From: Saccharibacillus kuerlensis DSM 22868
GTDB lineage: Bacteria > Bacillota > Bacilli > Paenibacillales > Paenibacillaceae
DNA: 64,000 bases
Assembly (NCBI RefSeq): GCF_000378145.1
Contig: NZ_KB899287.1
Span: forward strand, 1 to 64,000
Reading direction: 5' to 3'
Shown here: positions 37,307 through 47,131 of the stretch, piece after piece
Layout of the letters: each line of letters begins with the position of its first letter
Position numbering within the stretch: position 1 is the stretch's first letter
The notes under the pieces: generated by a model
What the model was told of the DNA's origin: nothing
Database searches by the model: none
What the model saw: only the letters and a program-made list of their open reading frames with translations
Program-made: the position numbers and the translations under genes

Positions 37307-39127
37307 TTACACAGCCTTTTCACCTTGATCCTTTTTATTCCCTGTCCTCCCTTCCTCTACTCGGCCTGCTGCGGGAATTTCGACTTTGACCAACGTTCCT
37401 ACCCCCGGCTTGCTGTAAACGCGCAGTCCCGAACCCGGCCCGTAAGCCAAAAGCAGCCTTTTATGCGTATTGAATACGCCGATATGCGCCGACTGGCCGA
37501 ACGGACCGTTTAGATTGCCGCGAAGCTCTTCCAGGCGTTGAAGGGACATGCCCTTTCCGTTATCGGAAACCGATAAGCAGAGCCGGCCTTCCCGTTCGTA
37601 AATTTTAATCTTGATCAATCCGTCGCGTCGTCCGTGAAGTCCGTGGACAAGACTGTTTTCAATCAGAGGCTGCAGCAGCAGCTTCAGGATGCGAATCTCC
37701 TTTCCCTGCGCCCGGCAATCCCAGCGGACGTCGAATGCTTCCCCGATCCGCATGCGCTGAATAGCAATATAAGATTCGGTATACCGGATTTCTTCTTCTA
37801 CAGTAATATACTTTTCCTCCAGATCGAGTGCGCCTCTCAGAATACTGCCCAGCTGCTCGATCATTTCCGTCAGGTCGTTGTCCATTCCTCCCGCCAGTGC
37901 CGCGGCTTTCCATTTGATCGACTCCAGCGTATTCAGCAGAAAATGAGGATTCAACTGCGACTGCAGCGCGCTCAGCTCCATCAACTCGTTCAAAGCCTGC
38001 CGCCTGTCGAGCTGCGTTTTTAAGTACTTTTTTTCCAAGAAATTCGCCAGAATCTGCTGCACGATATAGCCGTTTACGTCGTCCTTGCCTGCACGCGCCG
38101 CCGGTTCCGTCCCCTGCTCGGCGTCATGCAGCATATCCACGATATGCCGGATGCTTCGAACGTTGCGCCGGGCGAAATGCAGGCTGACGCTTACCGCCGC
38201 CAGAATCGAGAGCACCGATGCCAGTACCATGTAAAGCGCCAGCCGGATTGGCAGTTCGTACAGCGCCTTGTTCGGCGTGACCGATACGAAGCGAAGACCA
38301 TAGTCCGCCGACCGCAGTTCGCTGACATCGTACCCGAGCACCGATTCGCCGTAAAGCAGCTCCGGGCGCTTTGGATCAAACGCCGCCCGCCCTGCGCCGG
38401 AATTGGCCAGCCCTTCTTCCTGCGCGATGATCCGCCCGTCCAAACCCGCGATCAACAGATGCTGGTCCGTCGAAGTCGGCAGCAGCGCCAATTTTTCCTT
38501 CAAATAATCGAGGCGAACATTAAGCACAATGACCGAGTCGTTTTCCCCCTCGATGTCAAGCATCTGATACAGCGAAATGATGTCCGTGCGGAAGCTGGGC
38601 AGCCCGTACTTGTCAAAAGAACGGGATTCGGTCCACTGCTTCTCGCCGGTGCCGCCGCGATGCGCCGCATAGCTTTCGTACCAGCCTGCATCATAGGTAT
38701 CTTCGAATGCCATCATGCCTCCGGTCGTAGAAGAAATAAAGCGTCCGCGCCCGTTTTCCACATACACGTAAATCGATTCGATATAAGGACGGGCAATGGC
38801 GGGCGAATCGATGAAATTTTTGAAAGAAGCCAACTTGCGGTAGTCTTCGGCTTCGGGCAGCGGCTCGTTCAGCATCTTCCTTAGCCGGTCGAATTCCAGC
38901 GCGCTCGATACCGCATGCATATGGAGCGTATCCAGCTCTTCAAACAGCAGCTCCACATCGGCCTGCATACGGTTCAGCACGTTCCGATTGGCGGACTGCG
39001 CTTCAATGCCTACATATCGCTGAATAATGCCGATCGACAAGCCGCCCAACATGACGAGCGGGATCAAAACCGGAAGCATGAATGACGAAAGGTTGCGAAT
39101 AAAAAAAGTTCTGTAAATTTTCTTCAC
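37307..39127 (-). CDS. Sensor histidine kinase (YesM-like)
   Basis: The membrane kinase has an N-terminal transmembrane segment, an extracellular sensor of about 250 residues, a second membrane segment (LALYMVLASVLSILAAVSVSLHF), a HAMP-like linker, a His_kinase domain with the phospho-accepting histidine in ALQSQLNPHFLLNTLESIKW, and an ATPase domain (LLQPLIENSLVHGL, LSVSDNGKGM). The GTG at 39127 has AAGGTGAGG five bases upstream. An ATG ten codons earlier lacks a site. It pairs with the response regulator 80 bases downstream and is divergent from the dipeptide importer operon it probably senses for. Confidence 0.92.
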   Translation of the reverse strand: MKKIYRTFFIRNLSSFMLPVLIPLVMLGGLSIGIIQRYVGIEAQSANRNVLNRMQADVELLFEELDTLHMHAVSSALEFDRLRKMLNEPLPEAEDYRKLASFKNFIDSPAIARPYIESIYVYVENGRGRFISSTTGGMMAFEDTYDAGWYESYAAHRGGTGEKQWTESRSFDKYGLPSFRTDIISLYQMLDIEGENDSVIVLNVRLDYLKEKLALLPTSTDQHLLIAGLDGRIIAQEEGLANSGAGRAAFDPKRPELLYGESVLGYDVSELRSADYGLRFVSVTPNKALYELPIRLALYMVLASVLSILAAVSVSLHFARRNVRSIRHIVDMLHDAEQGTEPAARAGKDDVNGYIVQQILANFLEKKYLKTQLDRRQALNELMELSALQSQLNPHFLLNTLESIKWKAAALAGGMDNDLTEMIEQLGSILRGALDLEEKYITVEEEIRYTESYIAIQRMRIGEAFDVRWDCRAQGKEIRILKLLLQPLIENSLVHGLHGRRDGLIKIKIYEREGRLCLSVSDNGKGMSLQRLEELRGNLNGPFGQSAHIGVFNTHKRLLLAYGPGSGLRVYSKPGVGTLVKVEIPAAGRVEEGRTGNKKDQGEKAV

Positions 39128-39297
39128 ATAAACCTCACCTTTCATTTGTCGTTTCATGACGCTTTAAGTCGATTATATCTGCTTGCGCTGTAACGTTAAA
39201 GGATAAAAAACGATCCTTTTCTAAAGAAACGAACCCTTTTTCCACGATTTCTTTCATATCCTCTGCAAACCAGGACCCAAAAACCAATCCAAATCAC

Positions 39298-39326
39298 TTT
39301 CAGAAAAGATCATCTCTCCTTACAAT
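39298..39326 (+). promoter_or_regulatory. Candidate promoter of the dipeptide importer operon
   Basis: TTTCAG (39298-39303) and TACAAT (39321-39326) with 17-base spacing lie 47 bases before the first start codon. The weak -35 would suit an activator-dependent promoter. Confidence 0.5.
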
Positions 39327-39372
39327 GAGGACAACAACGAAAGCTATCCTGACATAAGAGAGGAGCAACCCG

Positions 39373-40401
39373 ATGAACGATCTGCTTGAAGTGGACGGTA
39401 TTGAAACGGTATTTCGTACGGAGCGAGGAGAAGTAACGTCCGTCGACGGCGTCAGCTTTCGGCTGAAAGCGGGCGAAACGCTCGGCATCGTCGGCGAATC
39501 CGGCTGCGGCAAAAGCGTGACCTCGCTTTCCATCATGCGGCTGCTGGGCAAAAACGGCTCGATTCGCAAAGGCGAAATTCGACTGAACGGCCGCAGCATC
39601 ACCGGGCTTGCCGAATCGGCCATGCGACGCATCCGCGGCAGCGAGGTATCGATGATCTTCCAGGATCCGATGACGTCGCTCAATCCCGTCTATACGATCG
39701 GCAGCCAGCTGACGGAGTCCATCGCGCTTCATCTCAAGCTAAAGGGCAAGGAAGCTCGGAAACACGCCGTCGACATGCTGCGCAAGGTAGGCATCTCGCG
39801 GCCTGAAGAAATTATGAACGAATATCCGCACAAGCTGTCCGGCGGCATGCGGCAGCGGGTGATGATTGCCATTGCTCTCTCCTGCAAGCCGAAGCTGCTG
39901 ATTGCCGACGAGCCGACGACGGCGCTCGACGTAACGATCCAAGCGCAGATTCTCGACCTGATGAAAAAGCTGCGCGAAGAGACCGGCACCGCAATCATGC
40001 TCATCACCCATGATTTAGGTGTCGTCGCCGAAATGGCCGACCGGGTCATCGTCATGTACGCCGGCCAGGTCGTCGAAGAAGCGGACGTATTTACGCTGTT
40101 TGACAAACCGCTGCACCCGTACACGATAGGACTCATGGGATCGATTCCTCATCTGGATGCGGACGACGAGGAGGCGCTGTCTTCGATCCCGGGTACCGTT
40201 CCTCCGCTGCAGAACATGCCGCCGGGCTGCCGCTTTCATACCCGCTGTCCGCTGGCAAACGAGAAATGCGCGGCCGAACGGCCGCCCTTGATGGAGCTGG
40301 CGCCGGGACACCAGGTACGCTGCTGGGCCGCGCAGAGCGACATCGGATCGGCCGCGCCGTACGCAGCCTTAAATCTGGAAACGAGAGGAGCGACGACATG
40401 A
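39373..40401 (+). CDS. dppD: Dipeptide/oligopeptide ABC transporter ATPase (DppD type)
   Basis: The first gene of the operon. The 342-aa ATPase has Walker A GESGCGKS, signature [16 protein letters not shown], Walker [13 protein letters not shown] and the switch HDLGV. The C-terminal oligopeptide-transporter extension has the cysteine-rich [18 protein letters not shown]. It energises uptake of peptides with its partner encoded next. Its TGA overlaps the next ATG (ATGA), so the two ATPases are translationally coupled. Confidence 0.94.
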   Translation: MNDLLEVDGIETVFRTERGEVTSVDGVSFRLKAGETLGIVGESGCGKSVTSLSIMRLLGKNGSIRKGEIRLNGRSITGLAESAMRRIRGSEVSMIFQDPMTSLNPVYTIGSQLTESIALHLKLKGKEARKHAVDMLRKVGISRPEEIMNEYPHKLSGGMRQRVMIAIALSCKPKLLIADEPTTALDVTIQAQILDLMKKLREETGTAIMLITHDLGVVAEMADRVIVMYAGQVVEEADVFTLFDKPLHPYTIGLMGSIPHLDADDEEALSSIPGTVPPLQNMPPGCRFHTRCPLANEKCAAERPPLMELAPGHQVRCWAAQSDIGSAAPYAALNLETRGATT

Positions 40402-41417
40402 TCGAATTCGACGAACTTCCTATCAAGGCCCCGCTTCCCGAAACGGCCAGCACGCTGCTGCAATTGGATAATCTCAAGACCTATTATCCGATCCGCAAGG
40501 GGCTGCTTGCGCGTACCAAAGGATACGTGAAAGCGGTCGACGGCGTCAGCCTCGATATTCGCGAAGGCGAAACGCTCGGCCTGGTTGGCGAGTCCGGGTG
40601 CGGCAAGTCGACAATCGGACGAACTATTCTGCGGCTGGAGGAGTCGACCGGAGGCGCGATCCGCTATCGTGGCGAAAACATTACCTCCTACCCGATCGCA
40701 AAAATGCGTCCGCTGCGCACGGAAATGCAGATGATTTTCCAAGATCCCTTTTCTTCGCTCAATCCGTGGATGCGGGTCAAAGATATTCTTAAAGAACCGA
40801 TGCTCGCACACGGAAAAGCGACGAACGCCACGGCGGAAGCCGAAGTGGACCGGCTGCTCGACGCCGTCGGTATTCCCCGTTCATACAAGGACCGCTTCGC
40901 CCACGAATTCTCCGGCGGTCAGCGTCAGCGGATCGGCATTGCCCGGGCCCTGTCGCTGAATCCGAAATTCATCGTATGCGACGAACCGGTATCTGCGCTG
41001 GACGTATCGATCCAGGCGCAGGTGCTGAATCTGCTGAAGGAGCTCCAGAAAGAGCTGGGATTGACCTACCTGTTTATCGCCCACGGCCTGGGAGCGGTCA
41101 AATACATCAGCACCCGGATCGCGGTCATGTACCTCGGCAAAGTGGTCGAGATCGGAACCCGGGACGAAATCTTCCGCAGCCCGAAGCATCCGTATACCCG
41201 GGTGCTGCTGAATGCCTATCCCGTGCCGAATCCGCATCTAAGGGGCAGGGAAAAGATCGTCGTTCAGGGCGACGTTCCTTCGCCGGCCAATCCGCCGTCC
41301 GGCTGCCGCTTCCATACCCGCTGCCCCTTCGTGCAGGAACGCTGCCGCGTCGAAGAACCGATGCTCGCGGCGGAAGGAAGCGGCGGCCACGCAGCGGCCT
41401 GCCACTTCGCTCTCTGA
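40398..41417 (+). CDS. dppF: Dipeptide/oligopeptide ABC transporter ATPase (DppF type)
   Basis: The partner ATPase, 339 aa. It has Walker [13 protein letters not shown], signature [16 protein letters not shown], Walker [13 protein letters not shown] and the C-terminal [18 protein letters not shown] extension. The H-loop region reads [13 protein letters not shown], with Gly in place of the usual Asp after the histidine. The real start is the ATG at 40398 overlapping the dppD stop. The reading frame is open further upstream. Confidence 0.94.
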   Translation: MIEFDELPIKAPLPETASTLLQLDNLKTYYPIRKGLLARTKGYVKAVDGVSLDIREGETLGLVGESGCGKSTIGRTILRLEESTGGAIRYRGENITSYPIAKMRPLRTEMQMIFQDPFSSLNPWMRVKDILKEPMLAHGKATNATAEAEVDRLLDAVGIPRSYKDRFAHEFSGGQRQRIGIARALSLNPKFIVCDEPVSALDVSIQAQVLNLLKELQKELGLTYLFIAHGLGAVKYISTRIAVMYLGKVVEIGTRDEIFRSPKHPYTRVLLNAYPVPNPHLRGREKIVVQGDVPSPANPPSGCRFHTRCPFVQERCRVEEPMLAAEGSGGHAAACHFAL

Positions 41418-41456
41418 TTCGCGCTTCAAAAATCCGATCCCAAGGAGGTTCCCCGC

Positions 41457-42407
41457 ATGTTGACTTATATCGCGCGCCGACTGCTTATCTTCATTCCCGT
41501 GCTGCTCGGCATTACGATCATCAACTTCATTATCGTCAATATGGCGCCTGGCAATCCGGTCGATATGTACATCGATCCGAATATGTCGCCGGAAATCGCC
41601 GAAGCGAAGAAGGAGGCGCTTGGCTTGAACGATCCGCTGATTGTCCAATACGGCAAATGGCTCGGCACGCTGCTAACCGGGGATCTCGGCTATTCGATGA
41701 GTTCCTACGCGCCGGTAGCGCAGCTGGTCGGCGAACGGATCATGCCGACCGTTACGCTCGGCCTCGCCTCCCTGATTCTCGCGCTCCTGATCGCAGTTCC
41801 ACTGGGCATTTTGAGCGCGCTGAAGCAGAACACGAAAATCGATTATCTCGTCACCGGATTGTCCTTCATCGGCACTTCGATTCCGAACTTCTTCCTGGGA
41901 CTCGCGCTTATCTATATCTTCGCCGTTAATCTGGGCGTGCTGCCGACCGGCGGCATGCAGCAGCTCGGCGGTGACGGCGGGCTTCAGGACCGGATTATGC
42001 ACCTTATTCTGCCGACGATCGTGCTGGCGACAGGCATTGCCGGCCGAAAAGTCCGCTACGTCCGCGCCAGCATGCTCGAAGTGCTGAAGCAGGATTATCT
42101 CCGTACCGCCCGTTCCAAAGGAGTCCACGAATTTTGGGTGACGAACAAGCATGCGCTGCGCAATGCCCTGCTGCCGATCATTACCGTCGTCGGCATGGAG
42201 ATTCCGCTTCTGCTCGGCGGCGCAATCATCACCGAGCAGATCTTCCAGTGGCCCGGCATCGGCCAGCTAACGCTGCAGTCCATGATGTCACGCGATTATC
42301 CGACGATCATGGCGCTTAATCTTATCGCTGCCATCGCCGTGCTCGGCTCCAACCTGTTGACGGACATTCTGTACTCCGCGGCCGACCCTCGCATCAAGGT
42401 GAGCTGA
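41457..42407 (+). CDS. dppB: Dipeptide ABC transporter permease (DppB type)
   Basis: The 316-aa integral membrane permease has six membrane segments. It begins MLTYIARRLLIFIPVLLGITIINFIIVNMAPGNPVD, and carries the EAA-type coupling loop VLKQDYLRTARSKGVHEFWVTNKHALRNALLPIIT that contacts the ATPases. AGGAGG lies before the ATG. It forms the translocation pore with the next gene product. Confidence 0.94.
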   Translation: MLTYIARRLLIFIPVLLGITIINFIIVNMAPGNPVDMYIDPNMSPEIAEAKKEALGLNDPLIVQYGKWLGTLLTGDLGYSMSSYAPVAQLVGERIMPTVTLGLASLILALLIAVPLGILSALKQNTKIDYLVTGLSFIGTSIPNFFLGLALIYIFAVNLGVLPTGGMQQLGGDGGLQDRIMHLILPTIVLATGIAGRKVRYVRASMLEVLKQDYLRTARSKGVHEFWVTNKHALRNALLPIITVVGMEIPLLLGGAIITEQIFQWPGIGQLTLQSMMSRDYPTIMALNLIAAIAVLGSNLLTDILYSAADPRIKVS

Positions 42408-42470
42408 ATTCCGAACCGAAGCCGTGCAGCCCTGTTCCGTTGCTTCGCCCACTCTTTAAGGAGGTGTCCC

Positions 42471-43382
42471 ATGTCCACGACCAAACTTCAAGCGCTTGCG
42501 CCGGGCGGCATTCAAACGGCGCCCGAAGCGGATGCCGGACAATCCGAGAGCCGGTTTCGCCAACTGTCCGGCCGCTTCGTCCGCAACAAGATGGCGGTAG
42601 CCGGATTGATTTTCTGCATACTGCTGTTCGCCGTCGGCATTTTCGCCCCGCTGCTGCAGCCGTACCCGCCGGATCAGGTGACCGGGGACTTCTCCGCTCC
42701 GCCGAGTTCGGCGCATCTGCTAGGAACCGACCAGATCGGCCGCGACGTGCTCAGCCGCCTGATCTCGGCAACCCAGATTTCGCTGCTCGTCGGCTTCGCT
42801 ACCGTCGCGATTTATGTTGCGTTCGGTACGCTGGTCGGACTGCTGTCCGCCTATTATGGAGGCTGGATCGATACGGTATTCATGCGCATTACCGATATGT
42901 TCATGGCTTTTCCGTTTATGATGGTCATTCTGGTCGTCGTCAGCGTCGTCGGGCCAAGCCTGCTGACCATCATCGGCGTGCTCGCCCTGTTCTCCTGGCC
43001 GGGCATTGCCCGCCTGGTACGCGGAAGCGTGCTGTCGCTGAAACAGGCCGATCACGTCCGGGCTGCCGTCTCGTTGGGGCTCAAAACGCCGCGCATCATC
43101 CGGCAGCATATTTTTCCCGGCGCGCTGGCTCCGATCATCGTCAACGCCACTTTCGGCGTCGCCTCCGCGATTCTGACGGAATCCGGCCTGAGCTTTCTCG
43201 GCATGGGCGTCCAGCCGCCGACCGCCAGCTGGGGCAATATGCTCAGCGAAGCGCAGTCGATCTCCGTGCTAAGCGGCCAACCTTGGCTGTGGCTTCCTTC
43301 CGGCCTGGCCATCCTGCTGACGGTGCTCGCGATCAACTTCGTCGGCGACGGCCTGCGCGACGCGCTTGATCCGAAACAGTAA
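42471..43382 (+). CDS. dppC: Dipeptide ABC transporter permease (DppC type)
   Basis: The 303-aa permease has a cytosolic N-terminal extension of about 35 residues, then six membrane segments. Family hallmarks are LLGTDQIGRDVLSRLISATQISLLVGF and the coupling loop ADHVRAAVSLGLKTPRIIRQHIFPGALAPIIV. AAGGAGG lies seven bases upstream of the ATG. Confidence 0.94.
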   Translation: MSTTKLQALAPGGIQTAPEADAGQSESRFRQLSGRFVRNKMAVAGLIFCILLFAVGIFAPLLQPYPPDQVTGDFSAPPSSAHLLGTDQIGRDVLSRLISATQISLLVGFATVAIYVAFGTLVGLLSAYYGGWIDTVFMRITDMFMAFPFMMVILVVVSVVGPSLLTIIGVLALFSWPGIARLVRGSVLSLKQADHVRAAVSLGLKTPRIIRQHIFPGALAPIIVNATFGVASAILTESGLSFLGMGVQPPTASWGNMLSEAQSISVLSGQPWLWLPSGLAILLTVLAINFVGDGLRDALDPKQ

Positions 43383-43456
43383 GACGCCGCGCAAGCCGTC
43401 TCACATAAGTGTCATCCGCATCTCATTACATCCGAATCGCTTAGGGGGCCATAACC

Positions 43457-45094
43457 ATGATGGATAAAAAACGAAAATTCACGGGACTTCTGATGACGAC
43501 CGCACTTGCACTGGCTTTGTCGGCCTGCGGGGGGGGCGGCGGCTACTCCACAACGAACGAAGCCGCGGCAGACGAACCCTCTTCAAGCGGCGCTTCGGGA
43601 AGCGGCACGGCAGTCATCGGCATCGTCAACCCGCCGACAACATTCAACCCGATCAATCCGAACGATACGGCTTCGACACAGGCAATTTCCGTCATGAACG
43701 ACAGCCTGATGGTCGTAAACGAGCAGTTGGAGCTTGAGCCGAGACTCGCCGAATCCGTTGAAACCGAAGACAATCAGACGTTTACAGTGCATATTCAGGA
43801 TAAGGCGGTCTGGAACGACGGAACCGACTTCACGTCCAAGGACGTCGAGTACACGCTGAACATGATCGGCAATCCGAGCGTAACGACCAATATCAACCTG
43901 TCCTTCATTGAAGGTTTGAACGACTCCGGCAAGCTGGAAGCCGGCCAGGATTCCGTTTCCGGCTTCAAGAGCGTGGACGACAAGACTTTTACCATCACCA
44001 CCAAGTACCCGGTCGAGATCACTTACTTCAATGACAGCTTCAGCGGCAAAATCCGCTTCCTGCCGGAACACATTCTGAAGGACACGGCTCCCGAAGAACT
44101 GGACAAGAGTCCGTACATGCAGAATCCGACCGTTTCGATCGGACAGTTCAGCTTCGTCAAGTTTGCCAAAGACCAGTACGTCCAGTACAAAGCGAACGAC
44201 AGCTATTACCTGGGCGCGCCCAAGCTGTCCGAACTGTACCTCAAAATCTTGACCGCGCCGAATCTGGTCGCGCAGCTTCAAACGGGAGAAGTCGATGCCA
44301 ACATGGACCGTACGGGCCTGATTCCGGTCGAAGACTTCGAAAAAGTATCGAACATGACCAACGTTTCCGCCGAGTTCTCTCCGATCAGCACGCCGGTATC
44401 TGTCATGTTCAACGTCAATAAAATGACCGATCCCGAAGTGCGCAAGGCACTGGAGTTAGCCGTTAACCGTCCGCAAATCGTCGAAAAGCTGTTGAAAGGC
44501 AACGGCGAGATCGTCGACAACATGCTGCCGAGCACCCATCCTTTCTACGACAGCAGCGTCGAGCCGTACGCTTACGATCCGGAAGGCGCCAAGCAGATGC
44601 TGGAAGATGCCGGCTGGGACTTCAACCAGACGATCCAACTCTCTGTTCCGGTCGGCAACAAAGTCCGCGAACAGGCCGCTGAGCTGATGGCCGCCGACTG
44701 GAAATCGATCGGCCTGCTGGTCGAAATCCAGAAGTTCGACTTCCCGACGCTGCTGCAGAAGCTCGTCTCAAACGACTACGAAGTCGGCCTCGTCACGATC
44801 CCGTATACCGCCGATCCAAGCTCGGTCTACAACTTCTTCACGCCGAACAGCGCGATGAATATGACCGGAATCGACGATCCGAAACTGAATTCCCTAATCG
44901 AACAAGGAGCCATGGAGACGGATACCGAAGCGCGTAAGGAAGTCTACTCCCAAATCCAGCAGTACTTCCACGAGAACGTTCCGCAGTTCGCCATGTACGT
45001 CGACAAGCTGATGATGGTTCGTTCGAACAGCCTGGACGGCGAAGTTGGCCCTGACATGTTGAACCGGCTCTATCTATGGGAAAAGAGTGAATAA
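43457..45094 (+). CDS. dppA: Dipeptide/oligopeptide-binding lipoprotein (DppA/OppA type)
   Basis: The 545-aa class C solute-binding protein has a signal peptide with lipobox ALALALSACGG, a Gly/Ser/Ala linker and a peptide-binding (SBP_bac_5) domain (NPPTTFNPINPND, VHIQDKAVWNDGTDFTSKDVEYTLNMI, YDPEGAKQMLEDAGWDFNQTIQLSVP). It captures the peptide at the outer face of the membrane and delivers it to DppBC. Gene order and the following amidohydrolase suggest acylated or aminobenzoyl-type peptides as cargo. Confidence 0.93.
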   Translation: MMDKKRKFTGLLMTTALALALSACGGGGGYSTTNEAAADEPSSSGASGSGTAVIGIVNPPTTFNPINPNDTASTQAISVMNDSLMVVNEQLELEPRLAESVETEDNQTFTVHIQDKAVWNDGTDFTSKDVEYTLNMIGNPSVTTNINLSFIEGLNDSGKLEAGQDSVSGFKSVDDKTFTITTKYPVEITYFNDSFSGKIRFLPEHILKDTAPEELDKSPYMQNPTVSIGQFSFVKFAKDQYVQYKANDSYYLGAPKLSELYLKILTAPNLVAQLQTGEVDANMDRTGLIPVEDFEKVSNMTNVSAEFSPISTPVSVMFNVNKMTDPEVRKALELAVNRPQIVEKLLKGNGEIVDNMLPSTHPFYDSSVEPYAYDPEGAKQMLEDAGWDFNQTIQLSVPVGNKVREQAAELMAADWKSIGLLVEIQKFDFPTLLQKLVSNDYEVGLVTIPYTADPSSVYNFFTPNSAMNMTGIDDPKLNSLIEQGAMETDTEARKEVYSQIQQYFHENVPQFAMYVDKLMMVRSNSLDGEVGPDMLNRLYLWEKSE

Positions 45095-45163
45095 ACGTTT
45101 TGGTTGAACGAAACGCGGGGACCGACTTCAGTCCCCTCCAAATTCGAGAAAGCGGGTGAGCGC

Positions 45164-46624
45164 ATGCGTCTTGCAGAAACGGTATCGGAGTTAGTGGAAC
45201 GGAAAAAGGAACTTTTCACCGACGCGAGCGATCGGGTATGGGAATTTGCGGAGATTCGTTACGAGGAATTCCGTTCGGCAGAACTGCTGAGCGAACTGCT
45301 CGAACGGGAAGGATTCCGGGTGGAGCGGGAAGCCGCCGGCATTCGAACCGCATTTGTCGCCAGCTTCGGCAGCGGCGGCCCGGTAATCGCCTTATTGGGC
45401 GAATACGATGCGCTGGCGGGTCTCAGCCAGCAGGCCGGTTCGGACGAGCGCGATCCGCTCGTACCTGGCGGACACGGGCACGGCTGCGGGCACAACCTGC
45501 TCGGCACCGGCGCGCTGGCCGCGGCAGTAGCCGTCAAAGATTACATGACCGCCAACAACCTGCCCGGTACCGTGCGCTTCTACGGCTGCCCGGCTGAAGA
45601 GAGCGGCGCCGGCAAAACGTTCATGGCCCGCAGCGGCCTGTTTGACGATGTGGACATCGCCGTGACTTGGCATCCCGGCAGCAGCAATGCCGTCATGCAG
45701 GTGACGTCGCTGGCGACGACAACCGTGCGCTTCCGCTTCCTCGGCAAAAGCACGCATGCCGCGGCCGATCCGCACTTGGGACGAAGCGCGCTCGATTCGG
45801 TGGAATTGATGAACGTGGGCGTCAACTATATGCGCGAGCACATGATCGACCAGGCCCGCATCCATTATGCCGTGATCAACACGGGCGGAAGCGCCCCGAA
45901 CGTCGTTCAGTCCGAAGCCGAAGTGCTGTATTCCATTCGGGCGCCGAAATCGGCGCAGGTACGCGAACTATTTGAGCGAGTCAAAGACGTCGCCCGCGGC
46001 GCTGCGCTGATGAGCGGCACACGCATGGAATTTTCCGTGACCGGCGCCACTTCCGACCTGCTGCCGAATCCCGCTCTGGAGCGGGTTCTACACCGCCATA
46101 TGGAAGAGATCTCGCCTCCCGTACCGGCGCCTGAAGAAATCGAATTCGCCAAGCGCATCTTCGCTTCGATTCCCGAGCCGGACAAACGGTCCGCTGCCGG
46201 CCGAATGAGCCGGGAAAAAACCGAGGCGCTGCAGCATAATCCTCTGCTGCCGTCCCTTGCCCCGCTGATCGAAGGCAGCGTGCCGATGTCGGCCTCGACG
46301 GACGTGGGTGACGTCAGTTGGTTGGTGCCGACGGTGCAGTGCACGACGGCTACCTGGGCGTTTGCGACGCCGGGCCATTCTTGGCAGATCGTCGCTCAGG
46401 GCCGATCTTCGTACGCGCACAAAGCGATGCTCTATGCTGGCAAAGCGATGGCCGCCACCGCCATCGAAGCGCTGCTTGATCCGGAACTGATCCGGGCGGC
46501 GAAGCGCGATCTGGAGCTGCAGCTGGCGGACGATCCATACATTTGTCCGATTCCAGACCATGTCTACCCGCCTCAGCCGGAAAAGCCGCTCGCCCTGCAG
46601 GAAGCACTGACGGCTCCGCTGTAA
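45164..46624 (+). CDS. AbgB-like M20 amidohydrolase
   Basis: The last gene of the importer operon. The 486-aa cytosolic amidohydrolase resembles the p-aminobenzoyl-glutamate hydrolase subunit B family: LFTDASDRVWEFAEIRYEEFRSAELL at the start, GEYDALAGLSQQAG, GHGHGCGHNLLGTGALAAA, CPAEESGAGKTFMARSG, and a late STDVGDVSWLVPTVQ. It probably hydrolyses the imported amide-linked substrate. A TTG at 45104 keeps the frame open 20 codons longer, but the ATG at 45164, preceded by GGGTG, fits the family N-terminus better. Confidence 0.88.
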   Translation: MRLAETVSELVERKKELFTDASDRVWEFAEIRYEEFRSAELLSELLEREGFRVEREAAGIRTAFVASFGSGGPVIALLGEYDALAGLSQQAGSDERDPLVPGGHGHGCGHNLLGTGALAAAVAVKDYMTANNLPGTVRFYGCPAEESGAGKTFMARSGLFDDVDIAVTWHPGSSNAVMQVTSLATTTVRFRFLGKSTHAAADPHLGRSALDSVELMNVGVNYMREHMIDQARIHYAVINTGGSAPNVVQSEAEVLYSIRAPKSAQVRELFERVKDVARGAALMSGTRMEFSVTGATSDLLPNPALERVLHRHMEEISPPVPAPEEIEFAKRIFASIPEPDKRSAAGRMSREKTEALQHNPLLPSLAPLIEGSVPMSASTDVGDVSWLVPTVQCTTATWAFATPGHSWQIVAQGRSSYAHKAMLYAGKAMAATAIEALLDPELIRAAKRDLELQLADDPYICPIPDHVYPPQPEKPLALQEALTAPL

Positions 46625-46659
46625 GTTCGCGGCTGCCTGCAGCTCGGTCGCCACATATA

Positions 46660-46708
46660 AAAGCCCGGAAAACGCGTCCGCTTCAGGCGGAGTCGTTTTC
46701 CGGGCTTT
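46660..46708 (+). terminator. Terminator of the importer operon
   Basis: AAAGCCCGGAAAACG pairs with CGTTTTCCGGGCTTT, with an inner CCGC/GGCGG hairpin, 36 bases after the amidohydrolase stop. Confidence 0.9.
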
Positions 46709-46885
46709 CCTGCGTTTCTTGCGCAGGGATCGGACCGATGGGAATGCCGAATTCGCCGCGGAAACGAGCGAAGCTTCCAAATGCTTCGTATCGCTCGGAC
46801 GATTCCACAGCAGGCCGCCGCTGCCGACCCGGCGCAGCACCTACCATTCGTAATACTCCGCATCCCTGCCTCTCCTGCTTGCCCG

Positions 46886-47044
46886 TCAGCCCTTGAACAT
46901 TAGCCGGACCGCCGCCAGCAGCAGGCAGACCGACAGCACGCGCACGACGGCTTTCGCCGGAATTTTCGACGCGATTCGGGCGCCGATTTGTCCGCTGGCT
47001 AGCGCTCCGAGCGTGATCGGGCAAGGAACTACGCAGCCCGGCTT
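46886..47044 (-). pseudogene. C-terminal remnant of a TSUP (TauE/SafE) family permease
   Basis: The frame ending at 46886 reads PITLGALASGQIGARIASKIPAKAVVRVLSVCLLLAAVRLMFKG, the typical last helix pair of TauE/SafE-type sulfite or organosulfur exporters (about 250 aa when complete). Everything N-terminal is missing. The sequence 5' of it is the mhqD terminator and unrelated DNA. It is therefore a fragment left by deletion, with no plausible start. The rest of the 46709-47088 gap holds no supported gene. Confidence 0.65.
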
Positions 47045-47088
47045 GAATTTGCTCGCCATTCCGCTTCCCGTTCTGACTTTTTTCATAA

Positions 47089-47117
47089 AAAAGAACCCTT
47101 CTATCCGAAGGGTTCTG
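47089..47117 (-). terminator. Terminator of the mhqD-like gene
   Basis: AGAACCCTTC (47092-47101) pairs with GAAGGGTTCT (47107-47116), followed on the minus strand by a T-run. Confidence 0.88.
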
Positions 47118-47131
47118 CACATAAATGGGAC

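Noticed and set aside
46683-47120. A 145-aa minus-strand frame spanning the importer terminator and TSUP remnant
   Set aside because: It includes two terminators and is out of frame with the TSUP-like sequence, which is in a neighbouring frame.
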